Source: Chrysoperla carnea (lineage: Eukaryota; Arthropoda; Insecta; Neuroptera; Chrysopidae). From it: a stretch of DNA of 64,000 bases. A program made the position numbers and the translations under genes. Positions 1-9,761 of this stretch are shown here, one piece after another; within the stretch, counting starts at the first letter, position 1, and each line of letters opens with the position of its first letter. Location of the stretch: NCBI RefSeq assembly GCF_905475395.1, contig NC_058342.1:802001-866000 (forward strand). Direction: 5' to 3'. Below the pieces are notes generated by a model that saw nothing but the letters and a program-made list of their open reading frames with translations, was not told where the DNA came from and did no database searches.

Positions 1-474
1 TTTTTAAAATTTTTTTTTGACATGATGCTCCGTCAACTTGTGCATTACTCTAAGATCGCCACTTGGAGAGTCCAATATCCAAGCCTTCAGGATATCGTTC
101 CACTTCGCCACTTTTTTTTCACCGTCTTTCTAGAATAAAATATTTTTTGATATCAAATTATTTCTTATTCCTTTTAAGAGATGGGGAGTGTCAAAGAGAG
201 GAATTATTGTTGATTCTCCAATTTCAAAAACTTGATGCCTGAATTCCTCACCTCGGGCCAAATATTTTCCCCGCGTATCCTCTAGTAAACGATGGATCGC
301 GTTGATATTATTTGACCCTTGGTCACAAATAGTACCGACAAAATTAAATCCAGCATTTGGTGCAGCCAAAATAATTTCTTTAATGGCCTTTACTATTTGT
401 GGCCCTTTTGCGGCTCCATTCACAAACTGGTATAGCACCGGCTGTTTCCAATTTTGGACAATTCCTCTTAACAT
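1..474 (-). pseudogene. P-element/THAP9-like transposase fragment
   Basis: The minus-strand frame reads as the RNase H-like catalytic core of a P-element (THAP9-type) transposase, which cuts and joins DNA for transposition. The stretch CDQGSNN followed by FDTPHLLKGIRNN is the characteristic core segment around one of the acidic catalytic positions. An in-frame TAG at 130-132 interrupts it, but the same frame continues to base 1 with KVAKWNDILKAWILD, which fits the segment downstream of the core in this family. No THAP zinc finger and no amino-terminal part are visible; upstream of about 474 the similarity stops. It is a fragment, cut by the window edge on its 3' side. Family assignment is by motif recognition and fairly secure; it cannot be active. 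Confidence 0.8.
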
Positions 475-639
475 AAAAACCTGTAATAATGAAAAAAAAA
501 AAAGTAAGTTTGAGTTAAAATAGATATCATAAAAAAAATTATAATATAAGATTTTTAGAATAAATGAAGAGTTGTGGGTACAATGATTAAATTACAATAG
601 TATAAAATCGGCATTTTTGTCAACAAATTCGATCTATAA

Positions 640-1120
640 ATATATTTTATTATGGGAATGGTTTTCTCGCGAATGAAGGACACAAATAAGTGTATTTTAC
701 TTTAAATTTTTTATTTGCCGACGTTTCGACCTCAATTGGGTCTTTTTCAAGGCTCTATAATAGAAACACACAACAAGTTAATATTTAAAAATTACACCAA
801 TTAGTCAAAATAACGTAAAAAACAATTGAGATCATACCTAAAAAAAAAAATGTTTACACTTCGTCATAAGTGAGATAAAAACAATATATCAAAAACATCA
901 ATTAATAAATAGCTAACACATAAAACATACATTTAAAAATTTTATTTTTTTCCATATAAAATTTACAAATTAAAAGTTAAAGGTTAAAATTGACTATCAC
1001 TCACTAACAAAAATGTCTTTTTTTGTTAAATAATTATCTGTCAAACTAGTACGTGCAGATAGACAATAACAGATGTTAGATATACCATTATCCATAGACT
1101 TGCTAGGTAGTGATATCTTA
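640..1120 (-). repeat. Penelope 3' non-coding tail with hammerhead-like core
   Basis: This AT-rich stretch follows the endonuclease stop on the minus strand. Read on the minus strand, positions about 757 down to 713 contain a short stem GACC/GGTC closed over a 7-base loop and followed directly by GAAACGTC. This resembles stem II plus the GAAA core of the hammerhead ribozymes that sit in terminal repeats of Penelope-like elements. The other core strand (CUGANGA) is degraded to TTGAAAA, so a functional ribozyme is unlikely. The rest shows no coding potential. Confidence 0.45.
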
Positions 1121-1714
1121 TTATTTCTTTTGAGCGGTGTGTAACTTCGTATACTCGTTCAGTATGTTGAGGTAGCTTGAACTGAGGTTGTTGGTGTCCA
1201 TTCTAAAGTTTACCGTCCTATTCATTGATATATGAAGCATTTCACTTATGTTTCTTTTTGATCGAGCGCTTTCATTGTCCAAAATAGAGACTCGATCAAA
1301 AAGAAATTCATGATTGGAATCGAAATGGTGTGTAGCGAGGGCCGTTTTGGGTTCTTTGTCCCGTTTGTTTGGGGCACAATCGTTCATATGTTGCCTTATC
1401 CTTTTTTTGAGGTATTGGCTCGTTTGGCCAACGTAGCAACTTCCACATGTACAAGGAATTTTGTAGATGACATTGGATTTTTTGTCCTTATCTGTTTTGT
1501 CTTTCAATTTGGTGAACAGAACACTTTTGATAGTTTTTAAATTGTATAGTGCCAATTTTGATCCCGTACCTGAGAAACACCGCTCAACTTTTTGTGAAAG
1601 TTGAGGTATAAATGGAAATTTAAAGAATTTGATATTAGTATCTTCTGTTTTGGTATGGTTAGGACCATCTACTATCTTTTTCCTTGTTTTCGAAAATCGA
1701 CAATCCATTCTCAA
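1121..1714 (-). pseudogene. Penelope-like GIY-YIG endonuclease domain
   Basis: This is the C-terminal part of a Penelope-like polyprotein. A linker (residues about 25-80, including FKFPFIPQLSQKVE) leads into a GIY-YIG nuclease with the CCHH-type Cys pair of this group (IPCTCGSCYVGQTSQYLKKR, about 85-110). It is followed by the conserved His-rich stretch (ATHHFDSNHEF) and the acidic position (ILDNE). The nuclease nicks the target to prime reverse transcription. The frame is open over 197 codons, but no RT precedes it on this strand; that part lies inverted on the plus strand from 1684. Its first residues probably belong to the inversion junction, not to a true start. Domain identification is strong; as a gene it is a fragment. 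Confidence 0.82.
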
Positions 1715-3492
1715 AAAAAGCAGATAATTTACTATTTAAGTTTAGAAGATCAATTCTTGATTTAGAACTTAAAATTACAATTTGGAAAATAAACAAATCA
1801 GTGGAGAGATACAATGTAATCATTAACAATATCAAAGACACAGTACCTGACAACACAACAAGAACCTTATTACAAGACATCGCCAAAAAATATGAGATTG
1901 AATTTACCAAAATTAAGTCCAACAACATTACTAAATTTGATAAATTGTTGACAAACACGACTAAATTTAAAACATCAACACACCAGGATAAATTTATCAT
2001 TAATAAAACCAACATAGTCATACCTGAAGACGTCAAAAGAATACTTTGCCTGGAACCAAAATTTGGACTGCCACTTACTAAAAAAGATGTACAAATACCA
2101 ACGATAATCAAAGATCTTGAGTTTTGTCTCATCAACACTTCGGTGGACGGCAACTCCCCCAAAGAACAAGATCAAGCGAGGAACATTCTTAGGTCGAGAA
2201 TTGTAAATATTATAACTAATCACTATACTAAGAGCTCGAACACCAAAAAAGACAACATCCTTATTGATGTCAGACGCGCTGCAGAATTCCTAAAATCACA
2301 CCAGGAAATTATTTTATCGAGATCTGATAAAGGCAACGCCACAGTAATAATGTATCGAAGCGACTACGAAGAGTGTATGTTTGACCTGTTAAATGATAAG
2401 TCCACATACAAAAAAATAAAGAACGATCCAACTACAAAGTTCCAGTCCCAATCAAACAACCTGGTTAAGAAATTGTTAGAGTCCAAAGTCATAAATGATT
2501 GGACAGCAAAAAGTTTGTTGACACACAACGCCATCAACGCCAAAATATATGGACTACTTAAAACACATAAACAAACCATATGTTTACGTCCTATTGTAAG
2601 CTGTATTGGAGCTCCAAGCTACAAAATATCCAACTTCCTGAGTAATTTACTCAGCCCATGGAACGCAACGTCGAAATATAACATCAAAAATTCATTTGAA
2701 TTGGTCAGGAAGCTGGAAGAAATTAAAGTACCGGACAATTACATCTTAGCTTCTCTCGATGTAGTGTCTTTATTCACCCACGTACCCAAAGAATTGGCAA
2801 TCGTTGCCATCGACAAATATTGGAACCAAATGGAAAAATATGTCAATGTCCCTAAACAACTGTTGGTGGAAATAATAGATTATTGTTTTGATACGAGTTA
2901 TTTCTCTTTTAAAAACAAACTCTACCAGCAAGTAAAAGGAACAAGTATGGGAAACCCGGCAAGCCCGGCCATTGCTAATTTAGTAATGCGCCACATTCTG
3001 GATGAAGTTTGCAATAAAGTTCCATTTGACATTCCAATGTTATTTCTGTATGTGGACGACACGATTATACTTGCTCCGAAATCCGAAATGGATAAAACAT
3101 TGGACTATTTCAATAGCATCCACGCGGGGATAAAGTTCACCATGGAAATGGAAATAGATGGCACGATTCCTTTTCTAGACATTCGAATCACGAGATCCGT
3201 AGACAACCAACTAATAACTAATTGGTATATGAAAGCCACTAGCTCTGGGCGGATGCTCAATTATAAATCGAACCATCCATTACATCAAAAAATTGGGACA
3301 ATAAAAGGTCTACTTTGGAGAGCAAACAACCTCAGCCATGAAAAATATTATGAAGACAATGTGGTAATAATTAAAAACATATTACGGGATAATAACTACC
3401 CCAATAGTACCCGGGAAATACTATATTATATATCAGGATCAGTGGCGTGCATTACATATGAACAGAACGACACTGCAACCTACCCTACATAA
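1684..3492 (+). pseudogene. Penelope-like reverse transcriptase
   Basis: The 602-codon open frame holds an N-terminal region of about 230 residues, then RT motifs in order: LRPIVSCIGAPSYKISNFLS (fingers), ASLDVVSLFTHVP (motif A, catalytic Asp), GTSMGNPASPAIANLVM (motif B) and FLYVDDTIIL (motif C, YVDD with both Asp intact), then a thumb. The order and spacing are those of Penelope-like elements. The frame ends at 3492 without the expected C-terminal GIY-YIG domain, which lies divergently at 1121-1714. The first codon used is TTG inside the junction region, so the true start is unclear. The RT core looks intact, but the element as arranged cannot make the normal RT-endonuclease fusion. Confidence 0.85.
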
Positions 3493-3590
3493 TTCAGATA
3501 AATATGTATAATCTTGTTCTGATATCTAATATTACTAGCTGTTAAACCCGCTTCGCTGGGTTGTTTTTGCACATTTAAATATCAAAATTG

Positions 3591-4203
3591 TTAAATGAAA
3601 GACTTTTTGAAAGTTGTGACATTGGCGTTGTTGTTAGGTTTCGCAACATCGAATCCAGCGAGAATTCCGCGTCTAAATTGTTTTTTACTGAACGAACAGT
3701 CGTGGACGACGTAGATGTGATCCCATCCACTTGTGTCGTGCACTGAGGCCCACAATATCTGCCCCATGTATCTTGTGACTCTTTTTTCCAATTCCTTAAG
3801 AAGATCAGTAATTTCTCGTTTATTTCTGCATCGAAGTATTCGGTGTAGAATAAATGGTTTTCGAGACATTTCCTCTCTAAATTGTGCCATCCATTCGCAG
3901 TTTCCTTGTCCTCTAGATTCGTTCATACATTTGTATTGTTTTGGTTATAATTCGTTTGATTTGATGTTCCGGCGTTAGTTTCTTCAAAGTTGTTAAGGAT
4001 TTCGTTGAAAAGTTCTGGAAATCACTTGGACTTTGAAATACAACTCCAAAGCAAGTTGGAAAAAAACAAACAAAAACACGAAACATACCATCTAATTTTG
4101 GTGTGTCCACTCTGTCAATCGTTAATTCCAATAAAAACTCACTTCTCTCGCTGTTTTCTTCATGAGTAGTTTTTTGTTTTTTTGTTGGTGGTTCGTCTGC
4201 CAT
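3591..4203 (-). pseudogene. candidate endogenous densovirus-like (parvovirus) NS1 fragment
   Basis: Two minus-strand frames, 3913-4203 and 3591-3926, overlap by a few bases in different phases and look like one degraded protein. The first starts with a charged, Lys-rich leader. The second has a Trp-Asp-His-Ile-x-Val-Val-His-Asp-Cys block that recalls the N-terminal region of densovirus NS1 replication proteins, where a His/Cys-rich segment precedes the HUH nuclease. There is no downstream HUH nuclease or SF3 helicase and no virus-like terminal repeat beside it. A single short motif supports the call, so it could also be an unrelated transposon protein. The frame break means it is not functional. 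Confidence 0.35.
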
Positions 4204-4800
4204 TTTATTGCTGTTTTATTTGTCACTATTCTTTAAACTATAGTTGTGGACTATACTGTTTTATTTTTCTCACATGCTTTTTATATCATATTGCAAACAA
4301 AGAATAATTGAAAATTTAATAAATTTACCCACATAGATCGTCACCGCTTCATCCAGGACGGGTTTTAACTTGTTGCACATTTGTTTTAGTTGTCAACCTT
4401 GAATATCTGAAAGCCATGGTTCAGATCATGGTCAGGGCCATAGTCGGCCGATCTACCGGTTTCATACAATCCGGGATTTTGTTACAACTAGCCCCATGGT
4501 ATGATTTTTAACGTACATCAAAATAACTACCTATTTAAACAATTTAGCAATCATAAAAACTGTTACACATTATCAGAGATAGATAAATTTGAATAGAAAT
4601 AAGATATAGAAAATTTGGAATTAGTCGATAATAATAACGCAAGCCGAAATTTTACGACTATACAATTTTATATTACCTGGCAAAAATGTGCACACTTCCG
4701 CTCACTGCGCCGGCCGGCTGGACATTGACTATGGCAAAATCATTTTGCCATTCAAGATTTTGACTTAAAATAAAATTCTTATTATAAATTATGAATTGCA
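4204..4800. other. non-coding stretch, nothing recognised
   Basis: AT-rich sequence with no sustained open frame, RNA gene or clear repeat boundary. A small GC-rich patch occurs at about 4700-4725. Confidence 0.5.
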
Positions 4801-4802
4801 AT

Positions 4803-5200
4803 TAAAAAGACTCAGGCAAACGAATATCTTCATATCTCAGATTACAATCCTCCTCCATATCTGTGTTTTTTTTAGCAGAATTTTTTTTGGATAGAGAGAG
4901 TTTTTCATTTTAGAATACTCTTCTTTACTTGGCTCATATTCTGCGCAATTACGATTAACCTTTTGATTAGCTAATAACAATTCATTAATAGTTTTAGTCA
5001 CCAGTTTATTCCTAGATTTCGTTTTAATTAAATTTATTTTACTGAAAACCCTCCCACAATCGGCATTAGAGCGAGGAAGAGATATTATATTTAATACGAA
5101 TTGTGCTAAGTTTCTTAAACTCGAAATATTATCTTTATCATTATAAAAAGAAATTTTATGCCAATAAACATCAACAGTATCATTTATGCTAATGTTATCC
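4803..5200 (-). pseudogene. hAT-family C-terminal dimerisation fragment
   Basis: Reading the minus strand gives an open segment with LPRSNADCGRVFSKINLIK followed by TKSRNKLVTKTINELL. This is the hAT transposase C-terminal dimerisation motif in the form seen in zinc-finger-862-like proteins. A stop pair upstream (about 5190) and a frameshift in an A-run near 4870 break it; after the shift the frame runs on to an acidic tail ending at 4803. The catalytic DDE part and BED finger are absent. It is a remnant of a hAT copy of a different subfamily from the one at 16-49 kb, judging by the motif wording. Confidence 0.65.
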
Positions 5201-5763
5201 GATTGCTAATTTCATTGACACTGCGGAGTTGTCGTCATTCATTGTCAATTACTTATAATCAATTGGTTTCACTATTCGAGGTAATGATGACATTAAAGTT
5301 AATAAAGATGGTGTGATAAAATAACTCATTACATTTACGCCGACATAAACATTTAAACTGTTTAAGCACGTTGGATTATCGTACAATTCCGTCACATAAC
5401 TACACCTCTATGTTTTAGCGTACCAAGTGCTAAATTATGTGATGTGTACGATAATTATCGTACGAATGCTAACGCTAGGTTAAATCAAGTCAAAGAAATA
5501 CGTTGATAGCGTTTAAGATCCTAGTGAAAAGAGTCTGTTACCACTTACCCCTGTTACAACAAGCCCCACGCTACCTTACTCTTACCTTCATGTTTTAAGA
5601 AAAGTTGAAATACAAATAAATTAAAAATGTTGTTGCAGTAAAAGAATATTTATTTAAATAAACATAATACAAAAGGCTTTGATAACGAAAATTTAGTTTT
5701 AAAATTCAGTTTTTGTTTTAAGCGGGCGCAGTACAACAAATTTGGTTAAATGATCTTGATAAT
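5201..5763. other. non-coding stretch
   Basis: AT-rich sequence without coding potential. Bases about 5370-5470 contain partly inverted copies of a GTACGATAAT-like word, suggesting the remains of a small palindromic element, but no clear ends are visible. Confidence 0.4.
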
Positions 5764-6033
5764 TTAAAAAAATTTAAATTCATTATCTGGTTGTGTCTGT
5801 AAATCTATAAGATCCACTTGACACCTAGAATTTATTTCACTCGTCAAAATTGGTTTTATCACAATTCCTTTTTTCTTGCTCTTTGCCTTTTTTTGGCATG
5901 CCTCACATAAAGATAAATACAACATAACTGCTTCAGTAGTAATGTTGTTGTATTTTTTATTAATTTCTTTCACTAGATGGCAGCGATCTGAGTGAAACTT
6001 TCCCATTGGGCTGGCGTGGGATGATTGACCCAA
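5764..6033 (-). pseudogene. integrase-like zinc-binding fragment (KRBA2/Ginger type)
   Basis: The 89-codon frame contains an integrase-type HHCC zinc-binding segment (His-x3-His region near residues 13-18, Cys43/Cys46 in LCEACQKK). It is followed by NSRCQVDLIDLQ, the beginning of the retroviral-type integrase core with its first catalytic Asp. The wording matches the domesticated or Ginger-type integrases annotated as KRAB-A domain-containing protein 2-like in arthropods. The remaining two catalytic residues and the C-terminal part are missing, so only a truncated fragment is left. Identification is moderately secure. Confidence 0.55.
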
Positions 6034-6176
6034 TATTGTACAGCTGCATTAATGAATCATGTTCTTGCTACATTAAATGTTATTCTAGAAAATTCTAGTT
6101 GTAAAATTTGGAGGTTGGCTAAGTCAGCTTCTTGTATGTCGACATTATCTTGTCTCATGACGACGGACGTAATTAC

Positions 6177-6425
6177 CTATCTGAAAATTACTACCATGCA
6201 TGTTGTCAAAATAGTCGCTTCTTCAAGTTGAGGAAATAATTGAACTACATCTTGACCTTGGTGCATGAATTTGCATATATTTGCCATAATCCAAGCAAAA
6301 TAGTTTGGAAGTGTCTTGCCATCGATTTGACGAATTTGGTCAGTAGTGAATAATAGTTTCAAATCTAAGTTATTACCATAGGTGAATGGAGTCGTGACTT
6401 GAGCACAAGCTATCCTTGCTGTCAA
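6177..6425 (-). other. short open frame of unknown nature
   Basis: An 82-codon minus-strand frame with no domain I recognise. The composition (Gln, Leu, Thr-rich, no repeats) is compatible with a transposon protein remnant, possibly of the same element as the integrase fragment next to it on the same strand. Nothing proves it is coding. Confidence 0.2.
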
Positions 6426-7371
6426 AATATATGATGAAAATATATTAAAGCGTTTATTTTAATAATATTGATAGATACAAAAATAACAAAATATGCGTAT
6501 TAACAGAGAATCGAACAAAATGTAGTTTAAGAATATATACAAATAGAAATAAAATAAAGTTAAAATTATTAAAAAACCGATAAATAAATAATGGACTACG
6601 CATTTAAAAAACAATAAATAATTGAACTAGTTTTTGAAAAAAAAACAGAGAAACAAAAGTGTCCTATCACAGTCATTAAAAAAAATTAATCAACAAATTG
6701 CACAGTACACACATATCACTATTCACTAGTATCACATATGATGGTGGGGAGGGATGGCGCTGATGTTCGGTCCATCCAATACCTGTGTGCAGGGTCACAG
6801 AGGCTGAACATGGGACTGTCTCTGTCCGGTTAGATGCTCATGTATATATTTCCGCTTTATTGTACTACATTTAAAATATTCCATCGTCAAATAAAAGTTT
6901 GGCATTAATAAAAAAGGGAAACATACCTTGGTTTTATTTTCATTCACTTTTTTATCACATTCTAAACATTTGAATTTGAATGTCGAATTGCACTAATTAA
7001 TAATACACAAATTACACTTATTTTGACATTCATTGAATATATTTGCTTCATAACAATGTAAAATTAGAATATAATTTTTTTGCGAAATGGGCCAGTAAAT
7101 TGCTTCGCCATCTCTAACCATGAACGGCTTTATCCCGTACCCTCTAATCATTTTGCTCGTATTTATTCTGACGGTCATCAATCTTTTCTCTTCTGTCGTG
7201 CTCTACAAAGTCGATCACATGATGGTTTAAAACCATTTTAACGATTCTATGATTATCATTCTGTAATGATGGAATAATATTATATTCTTTCCCATTATAA
7301 TTTCGAATATTTCGATAATTTGAATCTTTTTTCTCGTTACTTTTGAGTTTTCATTGCATTCGTTTTCCGTT
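6426..7371. other. non-coding stretch
   Basis: Mostly AT-rich. Bases about 6740-6830 are a GC-richer island (GATGGTGGGGAGGGATGGCG onward) that could be a SINE-like fragment, but no tRNA-like A and B boxes were convincing. No other feature seen. Confidence 0.35.
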
Positions 7372-7790
7372 ATTAATAAAACTGTTATGGCCCTGATAGG
7401 GGTACTTTAATCCATCCCGGATTGATTCTCGAATAACAGCACCGATCACAGACTGATCCAATTTTTCTGAAATGACATCATGCTGAGAAGTGATGGGCTG
7501 GATCAGATTCGGATTAGATTTGTAATACTTGAGACAGTCCGGGCCTGAAGCTGGTGCATATATCCGGCCCACATTAATTAAGCTGTTATGGTCCTGATAG
7601 GAGTACTTTAATCCATCCCGGAATGATTCTCGAATAACAGCATTGATCACAGACTGATCAAATTTTTCTTAAATGAAATCACGCTGAGAAGTGGCGGTTC
7701 GGATCAGATTCAGCTAAGGTGTGTGAAGATGGAGTCAGTCCGGGCCTGAATGGATGTACTTTTCCAATAAGAATATATCTATCCGGCGTA
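7372..7790. repeat. two-copy tandem duplication, about 201-bp unit
   Basis: A unit beginning ATTAATnAA.CTGTTATGG starts at 7372 and again at 7573. Both copies share long blocks such as TACTTTAATCCATCCCGGA.TGATTCTCGAATAACAGC, CACAGACTGATC and GTCCGGGCCTGAA. The second copy diverges in its last third. A minus-strand frame through 7351-7650 is open across both copies only because the unit length is a multiple of three, so I do not treat it as a gene. Flanking target duplications are not evident. Confidence 0.75.
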
Positions 7791-8230
7791 TGCTTGAGTA
7801 AGTCTCCACCGAAATTAACAAATTTATCGAGTCCGATTCATGGAATTTGAAATTTATTTTGTGAATGTTTAGTGTTTAGAAATGGCCCGAGTATGAGAAT
7901 TATAAAGAAACATAAGGAATTAAGAAGAATCGTGAGTAAAATTCAAGAATGTTATATAAATTATAAAACTAGTTTTTTGGATTTTCTTATGGTGGCAAAT
8001 TGACTATTCAAGTTATAACAGGCTTAGATAGTTAGATCCAAATCGTTTGTCATCAGTAATAAAATATTTACAAAAGTTAATTTTCAGGGTAGTTAAAAAA
8101 GGAAGGGATCGTCATTATTTTTAAACATTTATTTTTAAAAACAATTATTTAAAAAAAAAAAAAAAAAAAAAAAACAATAAAAAAAAAAAAAGAATTAATA
8201 AAAAATTTTTAAATGTATTTACAAGATATT
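7791..8230. other. AT-rich non-coding with poly-A tract
   Basis: No gene. A run of A with few interruptions covers about 8151-8191. Confidence 0.6.
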
Positions 8231-8409
8231 TCATTCAATATTTGCGGTTAATTCTTCGCAAAGCCTGTCTTCGGCATCATGCAAATTTCCCGAGTCTTTT
8301 TTCTGTCTCCTTAAATTCTGTTGCTCTTTTCGATCTTTCGCGCTATTGAATACAGCCCCAAGATTTTTATAAAAGTTGGTATCAGTTATTGGTAGCTGTT
8401 ATTCACTTT
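8231..8409 (-). pseudogene. 3' part of an interrupted unknown coding sequence
   Basis: On the minus strand an open segment from about 8397 to a stop at 8231-8233 encodes roughly 55 residues including NLGAVFNSAKDRKEQQNLRR and a Glu-rich end. I do not recognise the protein. It begins right at the left end of the 8,410-51,967 transposon. Joining it across the transposon to the minus-strand bases above 51,967, with one TTT/AAA duplication removed, continues the frame into an exon that has a good acceptor site (TTTTTATGACAG). One in-frame TAA remains close to the join. This suggests the transposon entered an existing gene or an older element. Confidence 0.45.
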
Positions 8410-8450
8410 TAGTAGGGGAGCCCAGGATGCTAAATCGGGATTTACTCGAG
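8410..8450 (+). repeat. left terminal inverted repeat of the Academ-like element
   Basis: Starts TAGTAGGGGAGCCCA and includes GGGATTTACTCGAGCG; it pairs imperfectly with 51922-51967 on the opposite strand. Confidence 0.75.
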
Positions 8451-8900
8451 CGTCGAAGAGACCTATTGGATTGCGAAGCTTAGATGATAAGAAGAAAAAA
8501 ATATCATATAATATATACACTTTCATCGGTGGGGGGGAGCGGCTATATTAATAGCATCCATGTCCTACGTTTACATACGTATGTTAATCTGATTGTTTCC
8601 ATGATGGGGGTGGTCGCGCGTAAGAGTTGAAAACGGAAAAAAAAATTTAATCGAGCGCGTCAGATTTTCAAAGGGGATGTTAAGTGAACCTAAAAGAAGG
8701 CTCTTATATAATAATCTGACGATTTGGATGTGACCTAAACTCGCGGCCATTATTAAAATGTGCAAAAACAAATCGCCATTTTGAAATACTCGAGCGCGTC
8801 AGATTAAGATATATATGGTTCATTTATATACCTTAAACGTGCTGTCTCATAATCTGATGATTATCTGGAGGGATTCGCCTAAACTGACAATGGAAAGAAT
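8451..8900. repeat. left subterminal repeat region
   Basis: Holds direct and inverted copies of a CTCGAGCGCGTCAGATTA-like word at about 8652-8672, 8706-8720 and 8788-8806, plus GCGGCC and TAATCTGA variants. The same words occur near the right end (51,580-51,920). Such clusters are typical transposase-binding subterminal regions. No real gene here; the short open frame 8571-8771 is chance. Confidence 0.65.
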
Positions 8901-9761
8901 TTTTTTTTGTATTTTTTCAAATCTTTTAACTTAAGGTAGTACCAGCATGAAATCACTTTTCGACAGATTTGGCCGAATTTTTTTTCTCGGGTTTATAATA
9001 GCTTTATTTATGAATTCCTAAATTTTCATAATTTTTGACCGTTTAGATCGCGAGATATTTAAAGTCAAAGTTCGCGATTTTGAGGGTCATGTCCCATTTA
9101 AAGCATGTAAAATGTCCGGTCTCTCCAACTATTTTTTATTATATTAAAAAATTCACTCGACAGAATTGGAAAAAAAACTAGGAGAGTGTTGAGAAATGAT
9201 TTTCGAATAAGTTAAAAAAATAAAAATAGCACCTCACCGTTTTATTATCGAGATATAATAATTTAAAAAATTAATTTTCGATCCATTTCCAACCTGTCAC
9301 TCAACAGATTATAGTATCTGGCAACGCTGTGTGCAACGCTCTCTGAAATAGTGTAGAATAAAAAGCGGGAAATTCAAATCTTTCACGATTTTAGTAAAAT
9401 TCAGCGGCGTTACTAACATATTAAAATCATCATTTAAATTAGTTGTAAATAAAAAAAACGATTAAATAAATAAGTAAATAAATAAATGATACTTTTTATA
9501 TCTTTGAAACTTATATATTTTATATAAACAAATTAATACAAAGTTAGAACATAAAACTTTAATGACGATTTTAAAATAAACTTTGGGTCGTATATAAATA
9601 AATAACTTATTTTACTCAATTTTTGGTTTTAAAAAATTAATAAGTGTATTAATTATTCTCTTATTTTTGGTTACTGTAGGTTTTCCATTTTCTAATTTAC
9701 TTGACATTAAATCAACAATCCCATTTTCTCCAAGATGATTGAACGTAGTTGTAAGTAACTC

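Larger units (their letters stand above)
640..3500. mobile_element. Penelope-like element with inverted 5' part
   Basis: The element has two parts in opposite orientation that meet near 1,690. The minus-strand part (about 640-1714) carries the GIY-YIG endonuclease and a 3' non-coding tail. The plus-strand part (1684-3492) carries the N-terminal domain and reverse transcriptase. In Penelope-like elements RT precedes GIY-YIG in one reading frame, so here the 5' part is inverted relative to the 3' part. The original 5' end abuts the endonuclease side of the junction, which is the order expected from a 5' inversion during insertion (twin-priming-like). Outer boundaries are approximate. Confidence 0.75.

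Noticed and set aside
6740..6860. GC-richer island as a tRNA or SINE head
   Set aside because: No convincing A-box/B-box pair or cloverleaf could be drawn.
7351..7650. 99-codon frame with an internal repeat
   Set aside because: The frame is open only because the tandem unit is 201 bases, a multiple of three; there is no domain and no start context.
8930..9300. TTAAGGTAGTACC as the end of a TTAA-target element
   Set aside because: No matching inverted end was found, so a boundary cannot be claimed.
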